DNA of 34,766 nucleotides from Saccoglossus kowalevskii (lineage: Eukaryota > Hemichordata > Enteropneusta > Harrimaniidae): NCBI RefSeq assembly GCF_000003605.2, contig NW_003148271.1:1702-36467 (forward strand), given 5' to 3'. Shown piece by piece: positions 1 to 13,110 of the stretch; within the stretch, counting starts at the first letter, position 1, and each line of letters opens with the position of its first letter. A program made the position numbers and the translations under genes. The notes below the pieces were generated by a model that was given only the letters and a program-made list of their open reading frames with translations, was not told the DNA's origin and ran no database searches.

Positions 1-300
1 TATGCAATTACATATAGAACGTGGAAAACATGCGGAATGCATGTTTCAGTTCAGTTTCAGTCGTGAGCTACAAATTGTCTACTATGGATGTCCCGCCTTT
101 TGGGGGGCCACTGTGTCTGCAATAAAGACGGTATGTAGAAGAAATATCCTTTAAAAAGCACCAAATAGCGGAATTGCTAGATACGCTTTGTTCAAATAAT
201 AACAATCTTGTCACACATAACCAAAATAGAAAAAAAAAAAATAGTGTGTGAAGGGTTATACCTCATTGGCGACCCATTGGTGACTTGTTTCTGTATTCAC

Positions 301-323
301 TCATTCATTCATTCATTCATTCA
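301..323. repeat. (TCAT)n microsatellite
   Basis: Five full TCAT units and a partial sixth, in a plus-strand frame that has no ATG start and is not a gene. Confidence 0.95.
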
Positions 324-1763
324 ACTGAATGCTTTCGTTAAATACTCTCCCTGTGTGTCCTCAAAATCTTGTCAGTTTGTGTCTGTCAAATGACGGGCGA
401 GAGCGATTATTGCAAACCGTGTTTCAAGAATGTTATTTTATGTTCATTTGAAATGATTGCAAAGACAGCAATTGATTTATTTAATAACCTATGCAATACA
501 GATAAATTGCTCTCTCTTCATATTACACTTGGTGGTTATTTGATTTTGCTGTCGCTCGCTAAATTCATATGTATAGATTTAACAAGTTAATAATACGTTG
601 TCTTCACATCATTGGTTATTACCTGTAGCATCAATTGTTAATATTGGAGTAAACGAATTGACACATATTACTGACCAAGCTTACATAGAGAATGTTCTTT
701 CTGTTCTGCAATAACTATTTCATTCCGATCATCGAGCGGTTAATGCTTGTTCCCGTCGACTGTGGCTATTCTTCTTAGACATAGCTCGGGAAAGTACGAT
801 TATATGTAAGAACTGGTAGCGAAATGTATTACGAACGTATTAATTTGACATTCGATGAATATCTATAATCAGGTGAAGATAATTGGTAAAGATATTGTCC
901 CACTTGTTGTCAAAATCACGACATTAGTTTAACTGAAATGTGTCACAACAAGGTATGACAGTTATATTAATCGGTTAACTGAATGTTTTGTTCCTTTCAA
1001 CATGTGTGTACAAACAATGGTAGTTATCGAGCAATGGATTAGTTTAGCTCACACTTACTCATTACCTGGTTACAGTTTTCATGCTGTTTGTGTTTATGCT
1101 TGTTACTATAACACTCAACGTCTATATCAATATTACAATCTATATCGCAAAACGCGACAGCTGAATACCCCATACACAACGGATTAATAACGATTTTCCG
1201 ACTTACTCTTATTATGCAATTGTAATAATGGAGAAACTTACAATTACCGATTCTAAAGATGCGTAGAACTGATTGGAGCGTTTCAGCTATTGCTTTGTCA
1301 CATACGTTTAGGGTAGTCAATATAATTAAGAGTGAATTTTTTAAATTGAAAAGGGTATCATCTGTTAAATACGTGGAGGTCGACCGAATCACTAATGTGA
1401 ATTAGACAAAAATAGCTCCCCATCGGTTTTATTGATCTATTATTGTTACATGTTATCGACTCAGAGAACATTTAGTATTTTTGCCAAAACTCAATTTAGA
1501 ACCTAATATAATATAATATGTATATGAAGATTCAACGGAAAATTATTTGACCAAAATGCAATTGATAGTTGTTTCGTACTGAGGTAATATAAATAGATGA
1601 ACTACAATCAACATTTTATTTTCGCCTATACTATGGAGGATAATTTTTTCGATATATTTGAGTTCATTTTCAAAAAAATTGACTGGACCCTAAAATCATA
1701 ATCCGTCTGTGGTAAATTGTTCTAGTTATTTAGTAATGATAGAGACTCCTCCATAAAATTGTT

Positions 1764-1777
1764 GTTACCATGGTAAC
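1764..1777. repeat. 14-bp perfect palindrome GTTACCATGGTAAC
   Basis: An exact palindrome. It resembles a paired RFX-type half-site (GTTACCATGGTAAC matches the X-box GTnRCC...RGYAAC pattern with no spacer), but function is only inferred from that likeness. Confidence 0.6.
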
Positions 1778-2517
1778 TGGATATTAATCTTTTCCAAATT
1801 ATAATTGGTTTTCCTAGGTTACAATGTTAACCATTCGCGAAAACCTCTTGATAATTTGTTCATGACATTTTTAGATATGAATGACGAATCATGCCTAACA
1901 TTGATGTTTCCATGACAACGACATCTAATTTTTTCCCCCAGCAACTACTCACTACAATACATGTTATTGGTTGGTCCATGTGTCAAAAACAACCTCTCCT
2001 GAAGACTTCAAGTAAATCACCCCTTGACTTTTTTACTTATTCCCGAAAAGGATCTAACCAGACCAAACAAATAATTAGGCGAAAAATTACGAAAACGTAT
2101 GTGACGATCAGTAATTGAATACCTTGTGGTCACTCAATTTGTCAATATATCTCTAGCTTAAAAAGAATATGAGTGACTTTCAAAATCAGAGTGCACACTT
2201 TTATCACAGAAAATAAATGCTCATGTATTTTCTTTTTTTCAAATAATTTCTCGTGATTATATCTTGGCGTCACAACTTGACTGTTGCATTAGTAATACAT
2301 TTATATTTAAAGTGTGTGCAGTGTGCAGTATTACTGGCTGGCTGTGGTTCACCAGGTGCGCAGTGGTGCTACATGATGTAACCCAGTGTCTTGAGAAACA
2401 TCTTATATCATGTCACTGATTGTACTAGTGCTATAAGGGCGTGCATGTGCATGTTGCCGTACGTTATCAGATGGTGTAATCTACAAAATAAATGAGTCTA
2501 GCACGGTAATATCACAC

Positions 2518-2571
2518 ATTAGGTACATATAATTAGGTACATATAATTAGCCGGATAATTAGGTACATATA
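2518..2571. repeat. Three 14-bp units of ATTAGGTACATATA
   Basis: Two head-to-tail units at 2518-2531 and 2532-2545 are followed, after a 12-base spacer, by a third identical unit at 2558-2571. Confidence 0.9.
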
Positions 2572-2660
2572 AATGTTTTAAAATTTCAGAAATAGCCGAC
2601 CATTTGGCAGAATGATAAAAAGCTCCACGAGTAGAACAATTATTTTTTTTTCGATTAAAC

Positions 2661-3003
2661 AGAAAGTCCCCCTCCTATACAAAGCATTGGAAATATACAG
2701 GTCTATATGAAGAAATCATGTAAAAAGCAAAAACATGCAATAATATGGATCAGCAGTTCCACATGATGAAAAGAGATTCCTATCTGCTAGTATAAAGTAA
2801 GGTTGGTGTTCAACTGATCTACATGTAAAAATACATCGGAAGGAAGAAACTCCTCTGCCTATGGAAATTAAGAATGCGGAACAGCAGGTCTAATTGAAAA
2901 TCAGAAATCCTTCTGTTCATTGAAAGCGAGATTTGGAATCAACAGGTGTACCTAAAGGAATATATTTGAAAGAGGAAACTCCTCTGGCCATAAAAAATGA
3001 GGT
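2661..3003. repeat. Decayed 60-70 bp repeat array, block 1
   Basis: Five related units start at about 2661, 2768, 2845, 2903 and 2971. The shared pattern is AGAAACTCCTCTGCCCAT, then AAA.TGAGA.TTGG, then CA.CAGGTCTA. Examples are GAAACTCCTCTGCCTATGG at 2847 and GAAACTCCTCTGGCCATAA at 2974. Units are strongly diverged, and two more lie at 4338-4456. There is no coding content. Confidence 0.6.
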
Positions 3004-4337
3004 AAGATATTCACGTGAGATGTCACTTGGGGTGCTTTCTGGTTTTCTATTCCAATAAATACATATCAGAGGCAGATGCTTCATCTATTTTGTCAATATG
3101 GCACATATTACATTGGCGACAATGATAGAACCCAAAGCGATATCTATCCTGACCTCCTCGTGAGGGATTTAGAAGTCATTTCGGGAGGGATATGAGCTTG
3201 ATTTGGTCGGAAATTCACAAATAAAATGCACGCGAATAGTTATTAACGTTAAATAAAAATAGTATTGCCGACCCCGTGGTGGTAACCTAATTACTAAAAC
3301 TAGAAATCTTAAATGTCAAACTTTACAAACGCTGGAGACTTAGCAAATCATGGGAAAAATGGTTAGAAGGCATTGGAAGTAACTAGTTATGGAGACGTGA
3401 AATAGCCAATTTAGGGGCAATTCTGCCTTACAGCTGGGTCAGATAAATCAATGAGTATTACACTCGTGAAAAACGCGCATCACACTCGACATCAGCAAAA
3501 AATAAATCTACTTTTGCACATGCAGCTATGAGGAACCAGATAGGTTAATAGCAGAAATCAACATCATTATGTGACAGATCCCAGTATCCCAGAAACCAAA
3601 ACCAGTAGCAATGCATATACAATGTGTCAACTATCAAAAAACCTGGCAATAAGCTAGCACAATAACAGACGAGTAAAAACAAACTAAGACCATCAAACTA
3701 AAAAATCAAACATTAATGGAGAAGACAGGAAATACAAGCTCAAACTCAAATGTAAAGCTGGGGACAAACATCATGCCATATAACGTCATGGTAAGATACT
3801 ATGCTATGTTAAAACAACAAAACCAAAATAATTGTTCCATCAAATTCAAACCAGTAATCTACAGTATCTATAGAGTTGGCGGTTCAAGTATTGCAGCGGA
3901 ACAAGTTACAGATGGAAGAAAGATGCACCATTATTCAAGAAAATTAATCACACTAGCACAGAACCTCAAGTAAGATGGACGGTCAATTCAATGTACAGAA
4001 CCAAATCCGAGAGACAAAACATGTTATTGAAAAGCATGGCGATCCAGAAATAATGCAATCAGCGCTACAAACAGAGTCAGAGACAGATTGCTGATTGTAG
4101 TATATACTAATTTCAACGGAAGTGTACTCTGTCATAAAAATAGAAGCGTAATTATCAGCTCATTAAACAAGAGTTTCGTTCGAAATTTCACTTGGGGGCG
4201 CTGCAATTACGTATGGGTGTTTTAAATCATCAATTGTGTTTGTATTTTATGTCAGAGTATTAAATACATTTTAAAGACAATCGTCTTTGCTATTTTGTAT
4301 TGAGGACCTGCGAGTCTGCATGAAAAATTCTAAACAC
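3004..4337 (+). mobile_element. A-rich tract between the two repeat blocks, possible retroelement debris
   Basis: No intact gene is seen. The plus strand is strikingly A-rich from about 3450 to 4080, unlike its surroundings. AATAAA at 3054-3059 is followed about 50 bases later by TTACATTGGCGACAATG (around 3108-3124), which resembles the junction of an LTR end and a TGGnGAC-type primer-binding region in some Ty3/gypsy elements. An 85-codon ATG frame at 3716-3973 has no recognisable domain. No partner LTR, protease or reverse transcriptase motif was found, so this is only a suggestion. Confidence 0.2.
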
Positions 4338-4456
4338 AGACACATCCCTGCTCATTAAACGTGAGACTTGTGATCACAGGTTCAATATAAATAATTACAT
4401 TAAAAGGCAGAAACTCACCTGCCCATACAAAATGAGACTTGGGGATAAGCAGGTCC
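4338..4456. repeat. Decayed 60-70 bp repeat array, block 2
   Basis: Two units, at 4338-4383 and 4409-4456 (71-base period), share CCTGC.CAT, AA..GAGACTTG and CAGGT with block 1, in the same orientation. The best preserved unit (4409) reads AGAAACTCACCTGCCCATAC. Confidence 0.6.
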
Positions 4457-7400
4457 GTAAAAAGAAATAAATTAACACGCACAGACATGGTACATTAGTC
4501 AATAAAAATGCGGTCTAAATATTGAATCCATCAAGTAACGGGTATGGGTTAAAGAAAACATTGGAACTCAACACTACAAATATATCAAGAGAAAAAACTG
4601 TAACCCAACAGTGGAGACAGTACAACTCTTGTGAAAATACACGTCGACGTGAGTATGGTCGTGTTATATTATGATAGTTCAGTTGAGTTCAGTAAGAAAT
4701 TGAACACGCGACACAATTACACAAATTTCATAATTCGATTTCTTTACACGAGTCAGATGTTAATAGGAACACTTCGACATGACATGAAACGAAATGACCT
4801 AGCAGAGTTATGCTGATAAGCAATGGTTAATTGTACTGTTGATTCCGATTACAATGTCTGTCAATTATTACACAATAAATTATATAACAAATTCTTATTC
4901 AGTTTTAAGTATTAATTAAAGAGCGCACCACAAACCAGTCAATGGGGTGGGGGCAATACGAAGCCTACCATCGGCCGACGCACACATATACCTACTATAA
5001 CGCAAAACATTGGAATATGCACCGTTGGAGATAACTACGTCACGTCCCGCAAGTAATTATGACATTCTTATCTTGCAGTGTGGTAATGCGAGCCTTGTCC
5101 TCATATATTACGACTGACATGAAATATATGTATACAAGTGACAGGATATGATATATATATCCACTGACAGCAAGGTTTTATACTGACGTTTTAATTACCA
5201 CAGCTCGAACAACAAAACTGTGCGAACTCTGATATCACCGGGAGTTAAGCTTAATTTGATTAATCCATCAATCATTTTCCTAAAGTTTCACAATATTGAA
5301 AGTTAGAACATGACTTACATACAGTCAGATAGCGTAGAATATTTATTCTATATTGGGGTTAAACCAAGTTAACAAGTATCTTTTGATTATCCATTTCTTG
5401 ATTCACAGTTAAGACTGATTATGGACAGATGTCCAATTCAGTTTGAATTCGAGTCAGTCAGTTTGTGGTTGTGGGTATCGCGTGCGCCGGCAGTGCCTGC
5501 TCTGGTCGTTATTTCCCGTATCGTGTTTCACGTCGTATTATATGTCTGTTCCTTGGCCTGTAAATCTATAATAAGTATTCAAAAAAGAGTGGGGTTTACC
5601 AGCCAGCATTCATTGAGGCATGCTCCGGAAAGTATATATAATAAATAAATTCAACTACAAGGGAATGGGTGTCGCCCCTGAGGGCATACCATTGGTTCTA
5701 CATCACAGAGAACAGTGTGATGAAATCTCGATATTCGAGTGGGATCAGCTGTCCAACTTTACAGCGCATCAGTAATCTCCATAAGCCTATAAATCTTCAA
5801 ATCTGACATGGTATCATGGGTTTACTTACTCCATATGCACAAAGCTCGTTCAACAGTTCATGCACCATAGAACGGAGTCTAATCGACAGCGCATAGGGAT
5901 TAATTTAAGCCTGGCCTTCTAACAGGATTGTGAATGGTGCTAAGCATGCATGTATACTACGTAGTTCTAATTTCATGACAGGTTAGTTTTCAGAACAAAA
6001 TTGAGCTAATCTGAGTTTGCATTTGTGTTAACTGTTTATACTACTCCCATCAAACACGCAAAATTATTACAGTGAGATAACAGAATTATTACAGTGAGAT
6101 AACAGAATTTATTTGGCCTCAATAAAGACGTGTTATTATTTCACACTAATATGATACCTTCACGGACGTTCTTTGACTATTCAAGGCATGAGTTGACAAA
6201 ACGACGTCTGCTAATCTCTAAAAAATGTTTTCGTATGTATTTATATCAATTTTATAAACGAAGTACGTTTGCGTTTGAATTAAATATTCTCTGACTTCAT
6301 TTATGAATGGTTCAAAGCTCTTAATTACTTCAACGTTCATGATATACAAATAAATCGCCTGTTTAAACCTAAACCATTCTTAAACAAACAAACCATATGG
6401 TTTTCTGAACAAAAACTATAATACTTATTGAATGTTTCGATCGATGAATACGATCTAAAGTCCGTAACCACTGACCTCTAAGAGGGCGTCTATTGAGGGT
6501 TATTGGACACAATGAAACGTATATATATAGTATATTTATATCAATTTGAATATTGGTTAAATCGCGTACATTTCATTATCTAATTTAATACAATTTTACA
6601 AAATGTTCTATTTTCTATTTGAACGAAAGTAAATCAATACATCCTATTCATGTAGTACATGCTGGAGTGACGTATTTTGAGGGAGTGATTAAAACGACTT
6701 TACGCGTAACATAAAAGCGCTTCCGCTTTTAAATCAATGCCAGCCAGAGGCATTGTGATTATTCATATAAGGTGGTGCATTGTCTAGCCTTTCATAACTG
6801 TGCACTTAGTGCACGTCACATTGCTCTCAAAACATCATATCACATTACATGTTTTAGAAATCAGTCTCGATCTGTTAGCATCCGTCGCGATTAATAAGTA
6901 TTTACTCACTCGCTATAAGGTCCTTGCCAATTAGCGCCAAGTTATATTTGACAGCCAGCTGCTTTTTGGTTCTGATGTATCTATTCAGTGGATCGGACGC
7001 TGTATTGGATATTTTTGATAGGTAAACTAATCAAGTATCTCGGCAACAGCACATGTATTTGAGAGGCTCTTGATAGATGAAAACAAGTCGACAGACAGGT
7101 TTTAGTATTAGGGGAGGTAATAACATACTACCTATGTATGGTCGATCGGTAATATGTGTTTGGTATTTTTTATATTTAATCATTCCTATCTGAGTGATGC
7201 AAAAAACCGGAGACATATTTTAATAAGCGCATACTATGATAGTAAATAAGATCCGATTATACTTGTTATCTAAAATCAATAAATTATGATATAGAAACGC
7301 CATTTGGTTGTTCTACGGAATGCAAATATGCGTATGATTGGATTCTCGTGCTAGTTATCCCAACACGTGATACTGATATGTTTAACGAGACACGCATTGC

Positions 7401-8505
7401 AAAGTTACAAACACGAAAAGACAATTCTGAACTACTCAGAGAATGTAGCTATCCCGGGAGAACCATACAGCGACATGATATGTAATTATTAAGTCGCTTG
7501 TAACTATTTCATTTCTATTCACACCTAAATGTTACGTGAAGCCGGAAGTCAGTGAGAAACCCCGAAAAGTAATATCATGGAATGGAACAGTGAGATGTGG
7601 CGTACTGGGATGGGTGTCTACTTTCAGTGGTTTCATGTTATTATGTCCGTATATTTCCTTGTAATTTCGATGTAGTAAGTACACCCGTGGGCTGGAACGC
7701 TCTCGCGTGACAAATTATTCTAACCCTGTCCCACGAGGACAGGTATGAAGGACACCTACTAAATCAAATATTCCAGACGATGAATAATAGATAATCACAA
7801 TCGATTTATATTTTATCATAGATTTATACTAAATGAAATGAATTTCAAACTCGTTTTTAAATATCTAATTTTATTAACATGAAGATTGTTTATTGTCAAC
7901 AATTGGTCATATATTTTATATAAATTCGGACGTATGTATTGCGCTATAATCTGTTTGGCATCACGTACAAATACGAAATACTCGTGAAACCACATAACGA
8001 TCACATGTCGGATCTGATAAGTTAAAAGAGGACTTAATTGGTTTTGTAACATGAAACAAACTTAACCTGCCGGAGCGTTTGTAATACATATTAAAGGTAT
8101 CAATTTGTATAGAAATCTCCTTATTAAAGTTATGTAATGCTTAAAAGTGAAACCATTTGATGTGTTTCAATAGGAATTAGAACATTGAAAACAACTAACA
8201 ATCGTGGGATTATTAATAAAACCATGTATGTATGTATGCAATAAAAAATCTAGTAAGTTGGCAGGATTCATTCTCTGAAACTCCAGCATAGTTGCATTTA
8301 TGTTCTTGTTCTTACATTTTGTCAAACATATTTTATTCGTAATATGTCGTGCATGCACTAAAAAGCGCGTATTTTATTTTTTATACCATATTTTCACTAA
8401 GTGAAAAAACGGGCAATGTTTTCACATTTTATTTAGATCACTAAACATGTTACAACAGCATCAAAATAATTTCAACACGATGCCGTTGTGCGCGCGCAAC
8501 GTTGT
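4457..8505. other. Gene-free, AT-rich sequence
   Basis: No recognisable gene. A G+C-richer patch at about 5455-5530 lies in a 75-codon plus-strand ATG frame (5421-5648) with no domain, motif or donor I can identify. Otherwise only the 22-bp duplication at 6062-6105 stands out. Confidence 0.5.
6062..6105. repeat. 22-bp perfect tandem duplication
   Basis: The unit AATTATTACAGTGAGATAAC+AG occurs twice back to back (6062-6083 and 6084-6105) without a mismatch. Confidence 0.95.
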
Positions 8506-8719
8506 CGTAATTACATCACGACAATTTTGTTCACACAAGACTTCGTATCCTTATATCTCAATACCATGCCATCCACGGTTTTTTTACATGGGGGAGATGC
8601 ACAATACTACATGTAAAAAATAGTATACTCCAAGGTACATTTAACTGTGACCAAATTTGCTTTGCATCTTACTACTCCCAGCAGATCAACCTCGATTATG
8701 GATTGTGAATTGTAGTGTC
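8506..8719. repeat. Dispersed repeat, copy 1 of 2 in the window
   Basis: This 214-base block begins CGTAATTACATCACGAC and ends GAATTGTAGTGTC. It matches 13111-13325 in the same orientation with about ten mismatches and one 1-base indel by hand alignment (about 95% identity). Similarity stops abruptly at both ends. I see no terminal inverted repeats, poly-A tail or clear target-site duplication, and no coding potential conserved between copies. It is probably a non-autonomous interspersed element or a segment of one. Confidence 0.85.
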
Positions 8720-9635
8720 TATAGTTTCATGAAATATCATACCCTTCTAATGTTTTTCTCGAACATCGAACATCGAACAAAATGATTTAAACATGCTTCA
8801 AACACATTGCCTAAATTTTGGTAATATCATCGTTTCTTCGTAACTATGAATTTCTCAAGCCGTGACCCTATGTATGTCTGTTAAGCAAATTAGCAAAATT
8901 TGGCACCAACATGTTGTGGGTAACAAATACGGCGTTCAAAGAGGTAAGACCAAAGACGTGCTTACATAGGTCGTTCGTGGTAAACTTAAATTGGGAATAA
9001 TTAGTTCGCGGAGATAACGAACAAATGGGATGCGATGCCCTCGATGCAAAATTCAATCGTTGGAAACATGTACGGCAAACTCGCAGTGCAATGCAGAGGC
9101 ATCAGTTAACCGTGATCCAGATCGATCAGCAGTAAATACACGATGATGCCACGAGGTGTACTAATGTCTACGGTGTATGACAGCACAAACTGATTAACTG
9201 TCGACAGACGCCAATGGAATACCGAGAATCGTTATAAATATAATTCGTTTATCTCTAAGTTCAGTTAAACGGTGACCCCAGATGATTGCGCATATTGTTT
9301 GCAGTATTTGCCCTGTCGATTATCTAATAGACTATACGTGCGCGCCTTTGTCATTGCAAAAGGTTGCGTGATTTAATTAATGAATACAAGTACCGCCATT
9401 TGGGCAGGGCAGTGAAATCAATATTGAGGCGATTGCTTCATACGTCATCAGCAATTATTATGTCACTTAACATCAATCGATATCAACACCTCAGGTTAAC
9501 GATTTTATGATTAAAACGAGAACAGCAATTCACAGATTACTAGACGCCTCAATGCATTCCTGTATGTACGGTTATTCCAATTTAATTAACGATCTATCGT
9601 GACTCTTAGTATTCATGATCCATATTACTAAAAAT

Positions 9636-9775
9636 TGAAAATAATATTACTGAAAACTCCAAAAGAAATAGAAGAAATAATCAAAGGTTGTTTTCTCAAA
9701 AAAAATTGAAACTGAAAATAATATTACTGAAAACTAAAAAACAAAATAGAAGAAATAATCAAAGGTTGTTTTCTC
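9636..9775. repeat. Local tandem duplication, about 62 bp unit, 77-78 bp period
   Basis: TGAAAATAATATTACTGAAA starts a unit at 9636-9697 that recurs at 9713-9775, and both copies end AATCAAAGGTTGTTTTCTC. They differ mainly in an A-rich middle part and are separated by an A-rich spacer. It looks like a young local duplication with no coding content. Confidence 0.8.
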
Positions 9776-10588
9776 CAAATTATGAAAGAAAACAAGTTAA
9801 TATTCTAGTTTAGACAGCGCGTTGGATCTTGATATTTTTTTAATAATGTGAGTTCCCTCTCTTTGTATATAAAAACACAAATGCATCAAAACAAAAATTA
9901 TTTAGCATGATCCATGATTCCATGCGGATTATACACAAATCTGAGGCTTGGTTATCGTGGTATTATACTTAATTGTACAATTTGAAATACAAGCATGCTA
10001 TCATTTGTAAATAGTTTCAAAATAGAGAGAATTATGAAACCTATATTTGAATGTGAATCGCACAAATTCAAACAAAATCATAAACTAGCATGCACAGTTT
10101 CATGGTCGGTTAATTAAGTAAGACTGGGCAATCATTGCGATCAATCTCTACCGTACATCTCACATATTTTTTTCTAAATTCAGACCCATTCCCCTTTCCA
10201 GAGTTCTTTGCGGTTAGAACACTCTGCCACCACACACCGCCATTTGTGGTGAAACGCCACAAATCTTTTACTACGCGTATACTTATAGCGTATTTTTTTA
10301 TTAGAGGGCTCCCGTGTTGATTGTCGATAATGATGTTTGTTTTAAAAGCAATGAAAATAGTGTAATAGTTATAAACAGAACATGATTTAATCGTGCAATA
10401 ACGATAGGTGTTACTCAGTTCTTCAAGTTGACCGTCCTGACATTTACCGGGTGAAGAAATATAACCAAACGAAAGCACGACGTGGTATTGACGGCTAACC
10501 CGTTCTGCCGCCACTCAGTTTGTACTACGGAAAGTCAAACATGAATTTCTCATTCTGAAAACAGACAGAATGTACAAAAATCGCTTAC

Positions 10589-10736
10589 CCATTCGCCGGG
10601 TTCGGAAAAAGACTACCGATAATGCATTGTTTTTGTGAATATCTTTAAAAGTAGCACTTCGATGCATCAACAAATCAACGACGTGCATGGGACTGCGTGG
10701 TGGCAGAGATATAGTCTGCGTGGAAGAATTATTCAT
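10589..10736 (-). other. Candidate 5' coding exon with a strong splice donor (unrecognised)
   Basis: On the minus strand an ATG at 10734-10736 with G at -3 opens a 49-codon frame, starting MNNSSTQTISLPPRSP, that reaches a near-consensus donor, G|GTAAGC, whose GT is at 10588-10587. A perfect CRE octamer lies about 220 bases upstream at 10957-10964, where a promoter could be. I do not recognise the peptide and found no matching downstream exon, so this rests on a good start context, an open frame and a good donor occurring together. Such combinations do arise by chance in 35 kb. Confidence 0.15.
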
Positions 10737-10956
10737 ATCCACACGGGGCGATAAGATAAATTATTTGCCAAAGTGTGACTAATTAGATAGGGACACTTTT
10801 TAAAATCACGATTCACGTACACTAAGGTGTGACCAATAAACTGTAGCACTGTATGAGACACATATGTTAATATTCGAGATGTTCACGCCAAAAGAATTGA
10901 ACGGAACAGTCACTTTTAGATGCCATTGGCATTTGTTCCGTTTGTCATTTCACTCG

Positions 10957-10964
10957 TGACGTCA
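10957..10964. promoter_or_regulatory. Perfect CRE octamer TGACGTCA
   Basis: An isolated palindromic CREB/ATF-type site, about 220 bases upstream of the candidate minus-strand exon ending at 10736. Confidence 0.3.
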
Positions 10965-12562
10965 ACCTAGGTAAAAATATAGTGAAAATTATTTATAACC
11001 ATTTACCATCACATCCCACAAAAAAACGTTTAAAATAAAATTAAAATGAAATATTCTCGGAATTGATTTTATAACGATTCGATAAGACATGCAGTAGAAT
11101 AGTTAAACCCACTCCAATGAATGAATATTTACATTAATTATTAAACAGATTCTCAGGTAGTAAATCATGTTAAATTTTAAGTCAAATTCCTCGGGGAGAC
11201 GTGAGCTGCTCCGCCATCCATGAGTGTCAATGTATGAATTGTAGGTGGTTTACGAGCTGGACAAGGATAGCACCTTTAGCCTATAAATGTGCAGCACGCA
11301 CGTCAAGCTAAACCATCCGTTAATGTAGGTTCGTTAAATATGTTTAATTATACATCTAAACGTCATAAATCCTTATATCAGCCAATACGTGCTCAGTGAC
11401 CTAAATAGGCACGCATCGAAATACAAAAGACAAGACACATACATACACAATATAATTTGTTTAACGTTCTGTTATTTTACAATTGATGGATTGTGAGGTA
11501 AATTTAAGTGCTCAATCACCAGCTTATTGGCCCGTTTTTTTTTTTTTAAATTGAACCGCATCAACTACGAGGTTGATATGACAAATGTATGCGCAGATAT
11601 AGTTACGTCCCAGCAAATCTTCTCCTCGCGCTAAAAGAAGTCAACCAAGATGAGATTTGATAAAAAGTTTTTTTTAGGTATAGTTCAAATAACATTGTGT
11701 AGTAATTCAACTAATACAAACATTGGATATTGATTGTAACAAGCGAATACCGAACAATACAGATTATTTTATAAAGTAGTCAACACGCTAAGTAAAAAGA
11801 TTCTCGTATGATGTGTGTCAATTGTTTTTCTGTCATTTAAAGACATTGCATCATAATAGACCAGTTTGTTTTAAACAAAAAGTACGTGCTTTACTTCACA
11901 TCGCATCACAAAGTATGTGTTTTGATATCCAGTTAGCAATCAAAATTGAGATGGAAACTAAAATATTTGCGCATTTTTGCTAACGTTACCATGGAGATCA
12001 CTGTTATATTTCGTAGTTCATCATTACGTCACTGCATGTGCGTATTTATTATTTTTATAAGTAACGATAACGAAAATGCTCGTGCTGTTGTCTTCGTCGT
12101 TGCGATTGGTGGTGCTGGTGAAATTGGTTGTGAACGATTCTATTACCAAATACCGGTTATACATGGTTGATGACATATCATAGTATTACCTTGTGTATTC
12201 ACTGTGTACATTGTTATATAATAGGATAATTATATTTGCATTCAGTTACAATAGTTCATGTAGTTGGTTTACTTATTTGGAATATCAAAAATGCTGCTCA
12301 CATATATGACAAATATATTATAAGAAGTCGTAGATAGATGAATTGACACACTTTCCCGCTGATTCTTTTCTGCTTCTTATCTAAATTATTAAATATATTA
12401 AATTAAATGTTGATATACGTTTGAATTGCACGCAACTGCATTGTCAATGGACGAGTTCGACTGGCACGGTTGGGGTGGCATCTATGCGTGTTAGCAAAAC
12501 TAAAAGCAAGGAAAGTTGATAAGCCACTTATTCCTAGTAAATTTGAAGTGTTTGCCGCCGGA

Positions 12563-12570
12563 TGACGTCA
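12563..12570. promoter_or_regulatory. Perfect CRE octamer TGACGTCA
   Basis: A further palindromic CREB/ATF-type site in gene-free sequence, preceded by a short G+C-richer stretch (GTTTGCCGCCGGA). Confidence 0.25.
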
Positions 12571-13110
12571 TGGAAAGTTTCATCACTCGAAGATATGACA
12601 CGCTGTAATGTACAAAAGCAATTACGTGCCATCCATGGGTTTGAATATTCCATAACAAAATCACTGGGCGCATGCTGTTATTTGTGTACAAGTTCGTGAC
12701 AACGATGTATTAAAAAAACGACTGTATGGTGTAAAAACCATGGCACGTAAACGGCACGGGTCAGTGAATAAGCATACACCCTAAGAACATGCAATCGTGT
12801 AGCATATGTAATCAAAAGTAACTCTATTATACTCGATATATCCCCGATGATGCCTTGGAAATAACAAGTCTTCTCTACAATATGTATCTTATTTGATAAG
12901 CTCGCGTATTGCGGTAGGCGCCGTGGATTGGCCTTCAAATTGTGATAAGATGTCCAATTTACTTTTGGTGGAAACACCTTTTTATTACGCATTCTTGTTA
13001 TTACCCTCTTCGCGTCGTGGTATTATTACTTCAAATTGATGTCAAATTAACTATCAATGTAAAGCTTTGTTATCCAGTGCCGTCAATTGCAGCGCCATGT
13101 ATTTACAAGA

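Larger units (their letters stand above)
1..2517. other. Gene-free, AT-rich sequence
   Basis: Apart from the (TCAT)n tract and the 14-bp palindrome I see nothing I can name. Open frames here are short and low-complexity, and at least the one at 208 starts with TTG. Confidence 0.5.

Noticed and set aside
1039-1392. 117-codon minus-strand frame
   Set aside because: The composition is that of random AT-rich sequence (many I, N, C, K), with no domain or splice context.
10110-10514. 134-codon minus-strand frame, the longest after the receptor
   Set aside because: It starts with GTG, has no ATG-led conserved segment or domain, and overlaps an equally unremarkable frame on the other strand.
12678-12992. 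104-codon minus-strand ATG frame
   Set aside because: There is no recognisable motif and residue use fits chance; no supporting splice or promoter signals.
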